From assembly GCA_903931945.1 (NCBI GenBank), contig CAIZEI010000182.1, forward strand, positions 1-64,000: 64,000 bases of DNA. Reading direction: 5' to 3'. Positions 49,865 through 58,419 of this stretch are shown here, piece after piece. Each line of letters opens with the position of its first letter. Within the stretch, counting starts at the first letter, position 1. The DNA is from an uncultured Hyphomicrobiales bacterium. GTDB lineage: Bacteria; Pseudomonadota; Alphaproteobacteria; Rhizobiales; Beijerinckiaceae. A program made the position numbers and the translations under genes. The notes under the pieces were generated by a model, which saw only the letters and a program-made list of their open reading frames with translations, had not been told where the DNA came from and searched no databases.

Positions 49865-50093
49865 GGGCGACTTCTCGACTGATGGACGCCATACAATTGC
49901 ATGAGGAGCGGCAGTGGTATAGAAATTAGTCTCTACAAACCAGAAATATCAATGATATCAACGGCTGAAGCAACTCCATCGGCAATTCTCTCCTGAGCGC
50001 CAATTCCCGAAATGAAGTTCGCCGTCTGCGGCGAGCGCGTTTTCTCAGGCAGCCCGCGCCGCAAAGCTGCGATGGCCCGCACCGGCGGACACA

Positions 50094-50708
50094 ATGACCA
50101 TTCGATTTCATAAGGGCGATCTGACATCGCTAAGCCACTTCCGCGACAGTGTCGCAATCGATACCGAGACCCTTGGCCTCAATTTGCAACGCGACCGGCT
50201 ATGCGTGGTGCAATTGTCGGCCGGCGACGGCTCCGCCGATGTCGTGCAGATTGCGCGCGGGCAGACACAGGCGCCCAATCTCGAAAAATTACTGACCGAC
50301 CCGGCTATCACCAAGATATTCCACTTCGGTCGTTTCGACATCGCCATCTTGCACAAAGCCTTTGGCGTTGAGGTTGGACCGGTCTATTGCACCAAGATCG
50401 CGTCCAAACTGACCCGAACCTATACCGACCGGCATGGCTTGAAAGATCTCGTGCGAGAATTGCTCGGGATCGATCTTTCCAAACAGCAGCAGTCATCCGA
50501 TTGGGCGGCTGACATGCTGAGCGAGGCGCAGCTTGCCTATGCCGCATCAGATGTCCTGCATCTCCATGCGTTGCGGGCCAAACTCGATATGATGCTGGCG
50601 CGCGAGGGGCGCGCCAACATTGCCAAAGCCTGTTTCGGGTTTTTGCCCGAGCGGGCCAGGCTCGATTTGATGGGCTGGCCTGAAATCGACATATTTTCTC
50701 ACGAATAG
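50094..50708 (+). CDS. rnd: Ribonuclease D (short form)
   Basis: DEDDy 3'-5' exonuclease of 204 aa lacking the HRDC domains of E. coli RNase D (375 aa). Catalytic acids are visible in SVAIDTETLGLN (Exo I), IFHFGRFDIAILHKAF (Exo II) and AYAASDVLHLHALR (Exo III with Tyr). This short type precedes lptC in Hyphomicrobiales, as here with a 69-bp gap. It should trim tRNA or other small RNA 3' ends. Confidence 0.9.
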   Translation: MTIRFHKGDLTSLSHFRDSVAIDTETLGLNLQRDRLCVVQLSAGDGSADVVQIARGQTQAPNLEKLLTDPAITKIFHFGRFDIAILHKAFGVEVGPVYCTKIASKLTRTYTDRHGLKDLVRELLGIDLSKQQQSSDWAADMLSEAQLAYAASDVLHLHALRAKLDMMLAREGRANIAKACFGFLPERARLDLMGWPEIDIFSHE

Positions 50709-50777
50709 GACAAGGCGCGTGCAAGCCGCCAGCCCCGGACGCCGCCCGCGCCGCCGGAACCATACGCCAGAGACGAC

Positions 50778-51443
50778 ATGACGTTAGAGGAGACCGGCGA
50801 ACACGAATTCAGGCGGCGGGCATTCCTCGCGGCGAGCGCAAACTCCCGCCGCGTGGTCTGGCTGCGCCGGGCGATCGTGATTGCCTGTCTTGGCGGTACG
50901 ACGCTCCTGGCGGCAGTCGCCGTCTTTAATCCATTTGCCGGGCGCGATGCGCAATTCACCACTGAGGCGACCAGTCTCGATGGCAGCCGGATTGTGATGG
51001 AAAAGCCGCGCCTGAGCGGATATCGTGACGACGGCAGACCCTACGACCTGCGCGCCGCCAACGGCGTGCAGGACATCAAGACGCCGAATATTGTTGAACT
51101 GATTGACATCGAAGCCAAGCTCGACACGGCGGAACAGAGCATTGTGCATCTTTCCGCGCCCAGTGGGGTTTACGATAGTTCGAAGGACACATTGAATTTG
51201 AGCGGCGATATTCACATCAGCAGCGAAGGCCGTTTCGATATCCGGATGCAGACGGCGGATATCAATTTCAAGGCGGGAACGGTCGATTCCGATCGCCCCC
51301 TGACGGCCTCCATGCCAAGCGGCGTGATCGCTTCGCAGCGATTGCAGATCACCGAGAACGGCAAACGGATCAAGTTTCTCGGCGGTGTCGAGACAACCCT
51401 GACGCCGGCGGTGGCGCCCGCCGGCAATGAAAGCGGCAAATGA
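50778..51443 (+). CDS. lptC: LPS export system protein LptC
   Basis: Bitopic inner-membrane protein of 221 aa that passes lipopolysaccharide from LptBFG to LptA. One helix (AIVIACLGGTTLLAAVAVFN) is followed by a periplasmic beta-jellyroll (LDGSRIVMEKPRLSGYRDDG; YDLRAANGVQDI; LSAPSGVYDSSKDTLNLSGD). Sequence is divergent from E. coli, as usual in alphaproteobacteria, and the call rests on fold pattern plus position between rnd and lptA. It overlaps lptA by 4 bp. Confidence 0.9.
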   Translation: MTLEETGEHEFRRRAFLAASANSRRVVWLRRAIVIACLGGTTLLAAVAVFNPFAGRDAQFTTEATSLDGSRIVMEKPRLSGYRDDGRPYDLRAANGVQDIKTPNIVELIDIEAKLDTAEQSIVHLSAPSGVYDSSKDTLNLSGDIHISSEGRFDIRMQTADINFKAGTVDSDRPLTASMPSGVIASQRLQITENGKRIKFLGGVETTLTPAVAPAGNESGK

Positions 51444-52075
51444 AAATGGCTGCGGATATGGGTCTTTGTCGCCCGGCGGCCATCGCCGCAGCATTCGTTC
51501 TGTCCCAGACCGCGTTCTGCCTGGCGCAGGACGCGAGCCCCATCTTGCCCGGCGGCAATGCCCGTGGCCCGATTTCGATCCTGGCTCCGACGGCGGAATT
51601 CCTGGATAAGGAGCACAAGCTGGTTTATTCCGGCGGCGTGATCGCCAAACAGGGCGACGCCACTCTGAAAGCGTCGACCCTGACGGTTCTGCTGAACGAG
51701 AACGGCGCAAGCGCTGGCGATCTCGCCCAGGGCGCGCCCAATGCGGCGGGTGGCAACCAGATCAAGCGGATTGAGGCCGCCGGTCCTGTGACTATAACCT
51801 CCAGGGATCAGGTGGGTTCTGGCGATTCAGGCGTCTACGAGCGCGCAACAAACCGGCTGACGCTCACGGGCAATGTCACGCTGAGCGATTGCGCCAATGT
51901 GATGAAGGGCGCGCGACTGGTCTATGATCTCACCGCAGGGCGGGCGCAGGTGCAGGGTGGTTCGAGCACGCTTTTGACGCCCGGCGTCAGTTGCAACGGG
52001 GGCGCCCCCAAAGCTGGCGCGCCAGCCGTCAAACCCGCCCGGCCAGCCCAGCCTGTCGCCAAACCCCGCCAATAG
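51440..52075 (+). CDS. lptA: LPS export system protein LptA (OstA-like)
   Basis: Periplasmic bridge protein of 211 aa. Signal sequence ends near FCLAQ. OstA-like core: PISILAPTAEFLDKEHKLVY, SGGVIAKQGDATLKASTLTV, ITSRDQVGSGDSGVYERATN and LTGNVTLSDCANVMKGARLV, with the repeating beta-strand pattern. The C-terminal tail (GAPKAGAPAVKPARPAQPVA) is Pro/Ala-rich. Coupled to lptC. lptB normally follows closely, but here it begins 382 bp later. Confidence 0.92.
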   Translation: MKMAADMGLCRPAAIAAAFVLSQTAFCLAQDASPILPGGNARGPISILAPTAEFLDKEHKLVYSGGVIAKQGDATLKASTLTVLLNENGASAGDLAQGAPNAAGGNQIKRIEAAGPVTITSRDQVGSGDSGVYERATNRLTLTGNVTLSDCANVMKGARLVYDLTAGRAQVQGGSSTLLTPGVSCNGGAPKAGAPAVKPARPAQPVAKPRQ

Positions 52076-52457
52076 ACCAATCATCCATGCGCGTAAAACC
52101 GGGTTGGCCGACGATCGCTTGCAGCAAAACGCTCCGATCCAGTTGCCTCTGTGCTGATCAAACGATAGGCGTTATACCAAGTCCGCCTGGATTGACTGAA
52201 ACGTCAATCCAGACATTCCGCGCATCGGCGTCGGCGCGCATTCGCGCTCTGGTATTGCCCGTAGCCAATTCAGGGGGCGTCCACGCGGGGCGCGATTTGC
52301 AGGAGCCGGTTCGTCGCGTGCCAGCACTAACGAAATCCCACCCATTAAACTTTGTATCGACGCTTGTCTGGATTGGCCGATGTCAGCCCAGGCGTTTCGC
52401 ACGTGATTGCCCCCTCGCATTCATGGCTTTTCAGGGCTGTTTGCAGGGGCGCCGCCA
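52076..52457. other. Intergenic segment with palindrome between lptA and lptB
   Basis: This 382-bp segment has no gene I can support. It contains a perfect 10-bp inverted repeat, CTGGATTGAC (52187-52196) and GTCAATCCAG (52203-52212) with a 6-bp loop. CTGGATTGGCC recurs near 52373. The segment may be a small inserted element without coding capacity. Confidence 0.55.
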
Positions 52458-53246
52458 TTGATCGGCTGGTTCAGGAAAGTCCCGGCGCCAGACGCCACGC
52501 CTGTTGACACAGTGAATGAATATGCCGGCGTTCTTGGCGCATATAATCTTGGCAAATCCTATCGCGGACGGGCTGTCGTGCGAGACGTCAGCCTTTATGT
52601 GCGCCGCGGCGAAGCTGTGGGCCTGCTTGGGCCGAACGGCGCTGGCAAGACAACTGTTTTTTATATGATCACGGGGCTCGTCCGCGCTGATAAGGGCGCG
52701 ATCGAGCTTGATGGTTACGACATCGGGGGCTTGCCGATGTACCGCCGGGCGAGGCTGGGGATCGGCTATTTACCACAGGAAGCGTCGATTTTCCGCGGTC
52801 TGAGCGTCGAAGACAATATTCGCGCTGTACTTGAGGTCGTAGAGCCTGATCTTGACCGCCGCGCGGCGGCGCTGGAGAAATTGCTGGACGAGTTCGACAT
52901 CAAGCGCCTGCGCAAATCGCCGGCAATTGCGCTCTCCGGAGGCGAAAGGCGCCGCTGTGAAATTGCCCGCGCGCTGGCCAGCCGCCCATCTTTCATGCTG
53001 CTGGATGAACCCTTTGCAGGCATAGATCCAATTGCGGTCGGCGATATTCAGGAACTGGTGCGGCGCTTGACGCAACGCGGTATTGGCGTACTCGTGACCG
53101 ACCACAATGTTCGCGAGACCCTCGGACTGATTGACCGCGCTTATATCATCCATTCCGGCAATGTTCTGACCGAGGGAACGCCGGAGGAAATTGTCGCCAA
53201 TCCGGATGTGCGCAAGATTTATCTCGGCGAGAGCTTCCGGCTCTGA
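52458..53246 (+). CDS. lptB: LPS export ABC transporter ATP-binding protein LptB
   Basis: ATPase of 262 aa that powers LPS extraction by LptFG. Walker [21 protein letters not shown], conserved [20 protein letters not shown], signature [16 protein letters not shown], Walker [21 protein letters not shown] and switch His in [13 protein letters not shown] are all standard LptB features. The TTG at 52458 has AGGGG 8 nt upstream and gives an N-terminus like other Rhizobiales LptB; the frame opens further back at 52407. rpoN follows 148 bp downstream. Confidence 0.95.
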   Translation: MIGWFRKVPAPDATPVDTVNEYAGVLGAYNLGKSYRGRAVVRDVSLYVRRGEAVGLLGPNGAGKTTVFYMITGLVRADKGAIELDGYDIGGLPMYRRARLGIGYLPQEASIFRGLSVEDNIRAVLEVVEPDLDRRAAALEKLLDEFDIKRLRKSPAIALSGGERRRCEIARALASRPSFMLLDEPFAGIDPIAVGDIQELVRRLTQRGIGVLVTDHNVRETLGLIDRAYIIHSGNVLTEGTPEEIVANPDVRKIYLGESFRL

Positions 53247-53394
53247 GCGGATCGGCGACCCAACGGCAACCCTCGCTTAACCGTCAAGAAAATAAGCCAA
53301 GCAATATTTATTCCAGATGCTGGAGTTTCCATATTCCTTGGTGTAAGCAAGAATAATGCCGCACCTTTTGTACGCGGCGGTCCGGGTGAAGAGT

Positions 53395-55005
53395 ATGGCG
53401 CTTTCGGCTCGTTTGGTCATGCGGCAAGGGCAATCCCTTGTCATGACGCCGCAGCTTTTGCAGGCAATCAAACTTCTGCAGTTTTCAAGCGTCGAGCTAG
53501 CCGCATTCATCGATGAGGAGCTGGAGCGCAATCCTTTGCTGGAGCGCGCGGATGATCGGCCATCCAGTGATCCCGTCGAGGCGGGGCCGGTCGATCTCGA
53601 ATCGGAGGCGAGATCGGACGCCGCTTTTGCTGATGAGGGGTTCGAAAGCGGTCCGGGCGAGGGGGAATATTCTGACGGATCTCAAACCGAGGGCGATTGG
53701 GCGCGGGACGATTTCGTCACTGATCGCTCCAGCCTTGAAAACAGTCTGGGCACCGAAATTGAGAACGCGTTCGATATTGACCGGACCGAACCGCAAGCGG
53801 CTGGCGCCAGCGATTCCTTTATCGCCGATGGCCTTTCGGCGACATCCTGGACGGGTTCCCAGGGAGGCTCGGACGACGGCGAGGGCGCCAATCTTGAAGC
53901 CTATGTCGCCTCACATCTCAATCTGCGCGACCATTTGTGGGAGCAATTGGCGATTGCCTGCACCGACCCGGTCGATCTGATGATTGGACGGGCGATCATT
54001 GATGGCATCGATGATGCGGGGTATTTCAAGGACGCAATTGAGGACCTGGCGGAGCGGTTGGGAACCACACATGCGCGGGCGCAGCGCGTGCTTGGTCTTG
54101 TCCAGACTTTCGACCCTTCAGGCGTCGGCGCGCGTGATCTGGCTGAATGCCTTGGCATCCAGTTGCGCGAGCTCGACCGGCTGGATCCGGCGATGCAGGC
54201 CATGATTGCAAATCTGCCGTTGCTGGCCAAACGCGACTTTGCGGAACTTCGCAAGATTTGCGGTGTCGATGACGAAGATATCCGCGATATGTTTGCCGAA
54301 ATCAAACGGCTCGACCCCAAACCAGGACGCGGGTTCGGGCACGAGAGCGTGCAGACCGCCGTGGCTGACGTCACCGTTCGGGTGGCGCCCGATGGTTCCT
54401 GGCGCGTCGAACTCAATTCCGAGAGCCTGCCCCGACTGCTCGTCAATCAATCCTATGCGACGGTTGTGCATCGCGGCGCAGGGGCTGCTGCGGACAAGAC
54501 ATTTGTCTCAAATTGTCTGCAAACCGCCAATTGGCTGACCAAAAGTCTGGAGCAGCGGGCGAAGACCATTCTGAAAGTCGCGACGGAGATCGTTCGCCAT
54601 CAGGACGCCTTTTTCGCCCATGGCGTGGAACATCTGCGTCCGCTCAATCTGCGGACGATCGCTGACGCCATCGGTATGCACGAATCCACCGTTTCACGCG
54701 TGACCTCGAATAAGTACCTCGGCAGTCCGCGCGGGCTGTTTGAGCTCAAATATTTTTTCACCACTTCAATTCCAGCAACGTCAGGCGTCGAGGCGCATTC
54801 GGCCGAAGCCGTCCGCCATCGGATCAAGCAAATGATCGACGAGGAGAAAGCCTCCGATGTCCTGTCGGATGACTCAATTGTGGAAAAATTGAAAGCCGCC
54901 AATATCGTCATCGCCCGCCGTACTGTCGCCAAATATCGGGAAAGCCTGCGGATCCCCTCTTCTGTCGAGCGGCGGCGGGAAAAAATGTCCGCTCGTTCAA
55001 ATTAG
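53395..55005 (+). CDS. rpoN: RNA polymerase sigma-54 factor
   Basis: Sigma factor of 536 aa. Region I is Gln/Leu-rich: QSLVMTPQLLQAIKLLQFSS with VELAAFIDEELERNPLLE. Region II is an acidic spacer (about residues 50-170). The core-binding region is next, then HTH ESTVSRVTSNKYLGSPRGLF and the RpoN box RRTVAKYRESLRIPSS. ATG 53395 is used; the frame extends 13 residues upstream. It is placed after lptB as in most alphaproteobacteria. It directs transcription from -24/-12 promoters with enhancer-binding proteins. Confidence 0.96.
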   Translation: MALSARLVMRQGQSLVMTPQLLQAIKLLQFSSVELAAFIDEELERNPLLERADDRPSSDPVEAGPVDLESEARSDAAFADEGFESGPGEGEYSDGSQTEGDWARDDFVTDRSSLENSLGTEIENAFDIDRTEPQAAGASDSFIADGLSATSWTGSQGGSDDGEGANLEAYVASHLNLRDHLWEQLAIACTDPVDLMIGRAIIDGIDDAGYFKDAIEDLAERLGTTHARAQRVLGLVQTFDPSGVGARDLAECLGIQLRELDRLDPAMQAMIANLPLLAKRDFAELRKICGVDDEDIRDMFAEIKRLDPKPGRGFGHESVQTAVADVTVRVAPDGSWRVELNSESLPRLLVNQSYATVVHRGAGAAADKTFVSNCLQTANWLTKSLEQRAKTILKVATEIVRHQDAFFAHGVEHLRPLNLRTIADAIGMHESTVSRVTSNKYLGSPRGLFELKYFFTTSIPATSGVEAHSAEAVRHRIKQMIDEEKASDVLSDDSIVEKLKAANIVIARRTVAKYRESLRIPSSVERRREKMSARSN

Positions 55006-55201
55006 CGGCGCCATGCCCAAAGCTTCGCCGCAAGGCGAGGGCGATGCACAAACGTTCTTCATCCCAAGCATTGACACGCCTGAGGCCACTATCTAACCCT
55101 ATGCAAATGGATCGCAGGCGCGTGTTGTATGGCGCGGTTTCGGTTCATGTGCGCAGCAACCGTCATCCTGGCCGGTCGCTTGGGGCAATGGAATAAACTT
55201 C

Positions 55202-55666
55202 ATGTCGCTGCACGATCTGATCACGCCAGATTCGATCATTTCTTCGCTGCGCGCGCGTTCACGTATACAGGCGTTCAAGGAAATGGCCGGCGTTGCGGCT
55301 AAACTGTCGGGCTTGCCCTGCCAGCGAATTTTTGAGGCTGTGATGGAGCGTGAAGAACTCGGCGCTACGGACGTTGGCGGCGGCATCGCCATTCCGCATG
55401 GCAAACTCGCCGAGGCGCGGAACATTTTCGCAGTGTTCGCGCGATTCGAAAAGCCGGTGGATTTTGAGGCGCGGGACGGCGTGCCGGTCGATGTCGTTTG
55501 CCTGTTGATTGCGCCGGAATCTTCGGGCGCTGACCACCTCAAAGCGCTGTCGCGTGTCGCACGCGTGCTGCACGATCCCTTGCGTATGGCGCGACTGCGC
55601 AGTGTGAGCGACGCCGCAGCGCTCTATCTTCTCCTGACACAAGCCGCTGGCGCCAGAGCCGCTTAA
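55202..55666 (+). CDS. ptsN: PTS-Ntr EIIA component PtsN
   Basis: Nitrogen-regulatory phosphotransferase protein of 154 aa. It opens MSLHDLITPDSIISSLRARS, shows EREELGATDVGGGIAIPHGK with the phospho-accepting His, and VVCLLIAPESSGADHLKALS. In most alphaproteobacteria a ribosome hibernation factor gene (hpf) sits between rpoN and ptsN; here the 196-bp gap is too small for one. Its end overlaps the convergent glucokinase gene by 4 bp. Confidence 0.93.
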   Translation: MSLHDLITPDSIISSLRARSRIQAFKEMAGVAAKLSGLPCQRIFEAVMEREELGATDVGGGIAIPHGKLAEARNIFAVFARFEKPVDFEARDGVPVDVVCLLIAPESSGADHLKALSRVARVLHDPLRMARLRSVSDAAALYLLLTQAAGARAA

Positions 55667-56667
55667 TCCATGCTGCGCCAGTCGCGCGCGGCATAGTCAA
55701 TGGCGAAACGTTCCGGCGCCCGCGCGATTTCCGCCATGCCGTGAAGCACGGCGTCGGTTTGTAGCAGGACGTGCACCGGAATTTTGCGGGCAAGCCTTTC
55801 ATAAGGGGCCTTGTTTTCAAAAACGCGTCGGAATTCATCCACGTCCAGCAAATCCATCATGCGCGGCAATACGCCACCCGCCAGATAAACGCCGCCTGTC
55901 GCCAGAAATGTCAGAGCCACATCGCCTGCAAAGCGAGCGGCGAGACGCCAGAACAAACGCACCGAATCGGCTTCCGCGCTTTTTTGAATTGCAAGCGCTG
56001 CGGCTATAATGTCGGCTTCCCCCTCATCCGGGCGCGCATGTCCGAGCGAAGCCAACCGGGCGCGGTGCAGCCGCCGCAGACCAGGTCCGGAAATGAGGGT
56101 TTCGGGCGTAATGCGCCCCTGTCGTTTTTCGATATGTGGCCACAGCGCCATCTCGTCGGGATAAACCGGCGCAAAGTCGCTATGCGAGCCCTCGCTGGCC
56201 ACGGCCCGCCATCTGCCCTCAACATCAATGAGCGCCGCAGTTCCAAGCCCGGTGCCGGGGCCATGGACAACGCGCGCGCCGCCCGGCTGAGCCTGACCGT
56301 GGCCAATCTCTTTAAGCCACTCGGGGCGCAAAGCCGGGAGAGAAAGCGCTTGCGCCTCAAAATCATTCAGCATCAGGCCGTGCGCCAGACCGAGGCGGCG
56401 AGCTGTTTCATGTCCATCAATGGTCCAGTTGGCGTTGGTTAATTCGACCCGCGCGCCAGCGACCGGCCCCGCAGCGCACAGGATGCAGCTGACTGGCGTC
56501 AATGTGTTCAATCCAAGAATAGCCTGCGCCGCAGCGTCGAATGTCGGAAATGCAGACGTGCCAACCGACCCAAGGATCTCCGGTTGCGCGTGCTTGTCGC
56601 GCAATACGGCGAACCGGGCGTTCGTGCCGCCGACGTCGCTCAATAGAACCGGAAAGGGGAACGTCAT
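55663..56667 (-). CDS. glk: Glucokinase
   Basis: ATP-dependent hexokinase-fold enzyme of 334 aa making glucose-6-phosphate. PVLLSDVGGTNARFAVLRD is the phosphate-1 motif, LNDFEAQALSLPAL holds the catalytic Asp, RVVHGPGTGLGTAALID phosphate-2, ASEGSHSDFAPVYPDEMALW the glucose-binding region, and ATGGVYLAGGVLPRM the adenosine motif. Length and order match the proteobacterial Glk family. It is divergently transcribed from ahcY. Confidence 0.95.
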   Translation of the reverse strand: MTFPFPVLLSDVGGTNARFAVLRDKHAQPEILGSVGTSAFPTFDAAAQAILGLNTLTPVSCILCAAGPVAGARVELTNANWTIDGHETARRLGLAHGLMLNDFEAQALSLPALRPEWLKEIGHGQAQPGGARVVHGPGTGLGTAALIDVEGRWRAVASEGSHSDFAPVYPDEMALWPHIEKRQGRITPETLISGPGLRRLHRARLASLGHARPDEGEADIIAAALAIQKSAEADSVRLFWRLAARFAGDVALTFLATGGVYLAGGVLPRMMDLLDVDEFRRVFENKAPYERLARKIPVHVLLQTDAVLHGMAEIARAPERFAIDYAARDWRSMD

Positions 56668-56837
56668 GGCAAAGCTCCGCCTGATTCGCCGCCATCTCCG
56701 GCGCCTGGATTTTCAACCGGCGATTCCGGGAATAAAAGATTTTGAAAGACAGACATAAACAATTCCTTATATCTTTATTGTCTTTTCCCGGTCGGGTTGA
56801 TATAGACCGCTCACCCAATGAACGCAGCAGGACGATT

Positions 56838-58244
56838 ATGACAAGTTCAACACACGATTACGCCGTCGCCGATATGAAGCTGGCTGAATACGGTCGCAAG
56901 GAGCTTGACATCGCCGAGACCGAGATGCCCGGCCTGATGTCGACCCGTCTGGAATTTGGCAAGTCGCTGCCTCTGAAAGGCGCGCGTATCGCTGGTTCGC
57001 TGCATATGACCATCCAGACCGGCGTGCTGATCGAGACGCTGAAGGCGCTTGGCGCGGATGTGCGCTGGGCTTCGTGCAACATCTATTCGACGCAGGACCA
57101 TGCTGCGGCGGCGATCGTAGCTGCCGGAACCCCGGTTTTCGCGATCAAGGGCGAGAGCCTGACGGACTACTGGGAATATACCCACAAGATTTTCGAATGG
57201 GCCGATGGCGGCACGCCAAACATGATTCTCGACGACGGCGGCGATGCGACCGCGTTGATTCACCTCGGGATGCGGGCTGAAAAAGGCGACACAGGCTTCC
57301 TCGAAAAGCCGGCGAATGAAGAAGAAGAGGTTCTGTTTGCCGCCATCAAGGCCCGCCTGAAATCGAAGCCGGGCTGGTACACGGCCAATGGCAATAACAT
57401 CAAGGGCGTTTCCGAGGAGACCACCACAGGCGTTCACCGTCTTTACAACATGGAAAAGGACGGCACTCTGCTGTGGCCCGCCATCAACGTGAATGATTCC
57501 GTCACCAAATCGAAATTCGACAACCTTTACGGCTGCAAGGAATCTCTGGTCGACGGCATCCGTCGCGGCACTGACGTAATGATGGCTGGCAAGGTCGCGA
57601 TGGTCGCTGGCTTCGGCGATGTCGGCAAAGGCTCGGCGGCGTCGCTGCGCAACGCGGGTTGCCGCGTCATGGTGTCCGAGATCGATCCGATCTGCGCCTT
57701 GCAGGCGGCGATGGAAGGCTATGAAGTCACGACGATGGAAGACGCGGCGACGCGCGCCGACATTTTTGTCACCGCAACGGGCAATGTCGATGTCATCACT
57801 GTCGATCACATGCGCGCTATGCGCGACCGCGCGATTGTCTGTAACATCGGGCATTTCGATTCGGAAATTCAGGTCGCCGGGTTGAAAAATTTTAAATGGA
57901 ACAATATCAAGCCGCAGGTTGACGAAATCGAGTTCCCGGGCGGCAAGCGCATCATCCTTTTGTCCGAGGGACGTCTCGTGAATCTCGGCAACGCCACTGG
58001 CCACCCCTCCTTTGTCATGTCCGCGTCATTCACCAACCAGACGCTGGCGCAAATCGAACTGTGGACCAAGCCGGGCCATTACCAGCGTAAGGTCTACACG
58101 CTGCCAAAACACCTCGACGAAAAGGTTGCGGCGCTGCATCTCGACAAGATCGGCGTGAAGTTGACGAAACTGTCAAACCATCAGGCGACCTATCTTGGCT
58201 TGCCGGAACAGGGCCCGTTCAAGCCGGATCATTATCGCTATTGA
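56838..58244 (+). CDS. ahcY: Adenosylhomocysteinase
   Basis: NAD-dependent enzyme of 468 aa that splits S-adenosylhomocysteine to adenosine and homocysteine. Signatures are [58 protein letters not shown], the NAD site [20 protein letters not shown], and the C-terminal KPDHYRY. It contains the ~40-aa insertion typical of alphaproteobacterial and plant enzymes. ATG 56838 follows AGGA; the extended frame to 56742 lies in the promoter region. I see no SAH-riboswitch core in the 170-bp leader. A terminator follows. Confidence 0.97.
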   Translation: MTSSTHDYAVADMKLAEYGRKELDIAETEMPGLMSTRLEFGKSLPLKGARIAGSLHMTIQTGVLIETLKALGADVRWASCNIYSTQDHAAAAIVAAGTPVFAIKGESLTDYWEYTHKIFEWADGGTPNMILDDGGDATALIHLGMRAEKGDTGFLEKPANEEEEVLFAAIKARLKSKPGWYTANGNNIKGVSEETTTGVHRLYNMEKDGTLLWPAINVNDSVTKSKFDNLYGCKESLVDGIRRGTDVMMAGKVAMVAGFGDVGKGSAASLRNAGCRVMVSEIDPICALQAAMEGYEVTTMEDAATRADIFVTATGNVDVITVDHMRAMRDRAIVCNIGHFDSEIQVAGLKNFKWNNIKPQVDEIEFPGGKRIILLSEGRLVNLGNATGHPSFVMSASFTNQTLAQIELWTKPGHYQRKVYTLPKHLDEKVAALHLDKIGVKLTKLSNHQATYLGLPEQGPFKPDHYRY

Positions 58245-58274
58245 TCCGGGCGTCGTCTCGCCGTCTGCCTCATC

Positions 58275-58306
58275 CGCCCCTGACCGAAAAAGTCAGGGGC
58301 GTTTTC
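58275..58306 (+). terminator. Rho-independent terminator of ahcY
   Basis: Stem CGCCCCTGAC and GTCAGGGGCG with a 7-nt loop CGAAAAA, followed by TTTTC. The 10-bp stem is perfect. It separates ahcY from the divL-like gene. Confidence 0.92.
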
Positions 58307-58419
58307 ATTTCATTAACTACTTTCTCAACCTCTCAAGCTAAGGATAATGGCTGCTGATTCGCCACGATGATGGTTCCCTGCGCGGAGGGAATTGCAAACC
58401 GGTTGGCAGGGATGATTTG

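Noticed and set aside
48706-49929. Plus-strand frame of 407 codons within the MFS gene
   Set aside because: Shifted reading of the transporter with Arg/Cys-rich unspecific sequence.
49933-50157. Minus-strand frame (74 codons, or 64 from the ATG at 50124) overlapping the rnd start
   Set aside because: No family recognised and it overlaps rnd by about 60 bp; a real divergent small gene is possible but unsupported.
56668-56837. SAM or SAH riboswitch in the ahcY leader
   Set aside because: The conserved cores of these riboswitches could not be found, and the leader is short and AT-rich near the start.
56847-58004. Long minus-strand frame (385 codons) opposite ahcY
   Set aside because: High-GC shadow of a certain gene; no recognisable motif or ribosome site.
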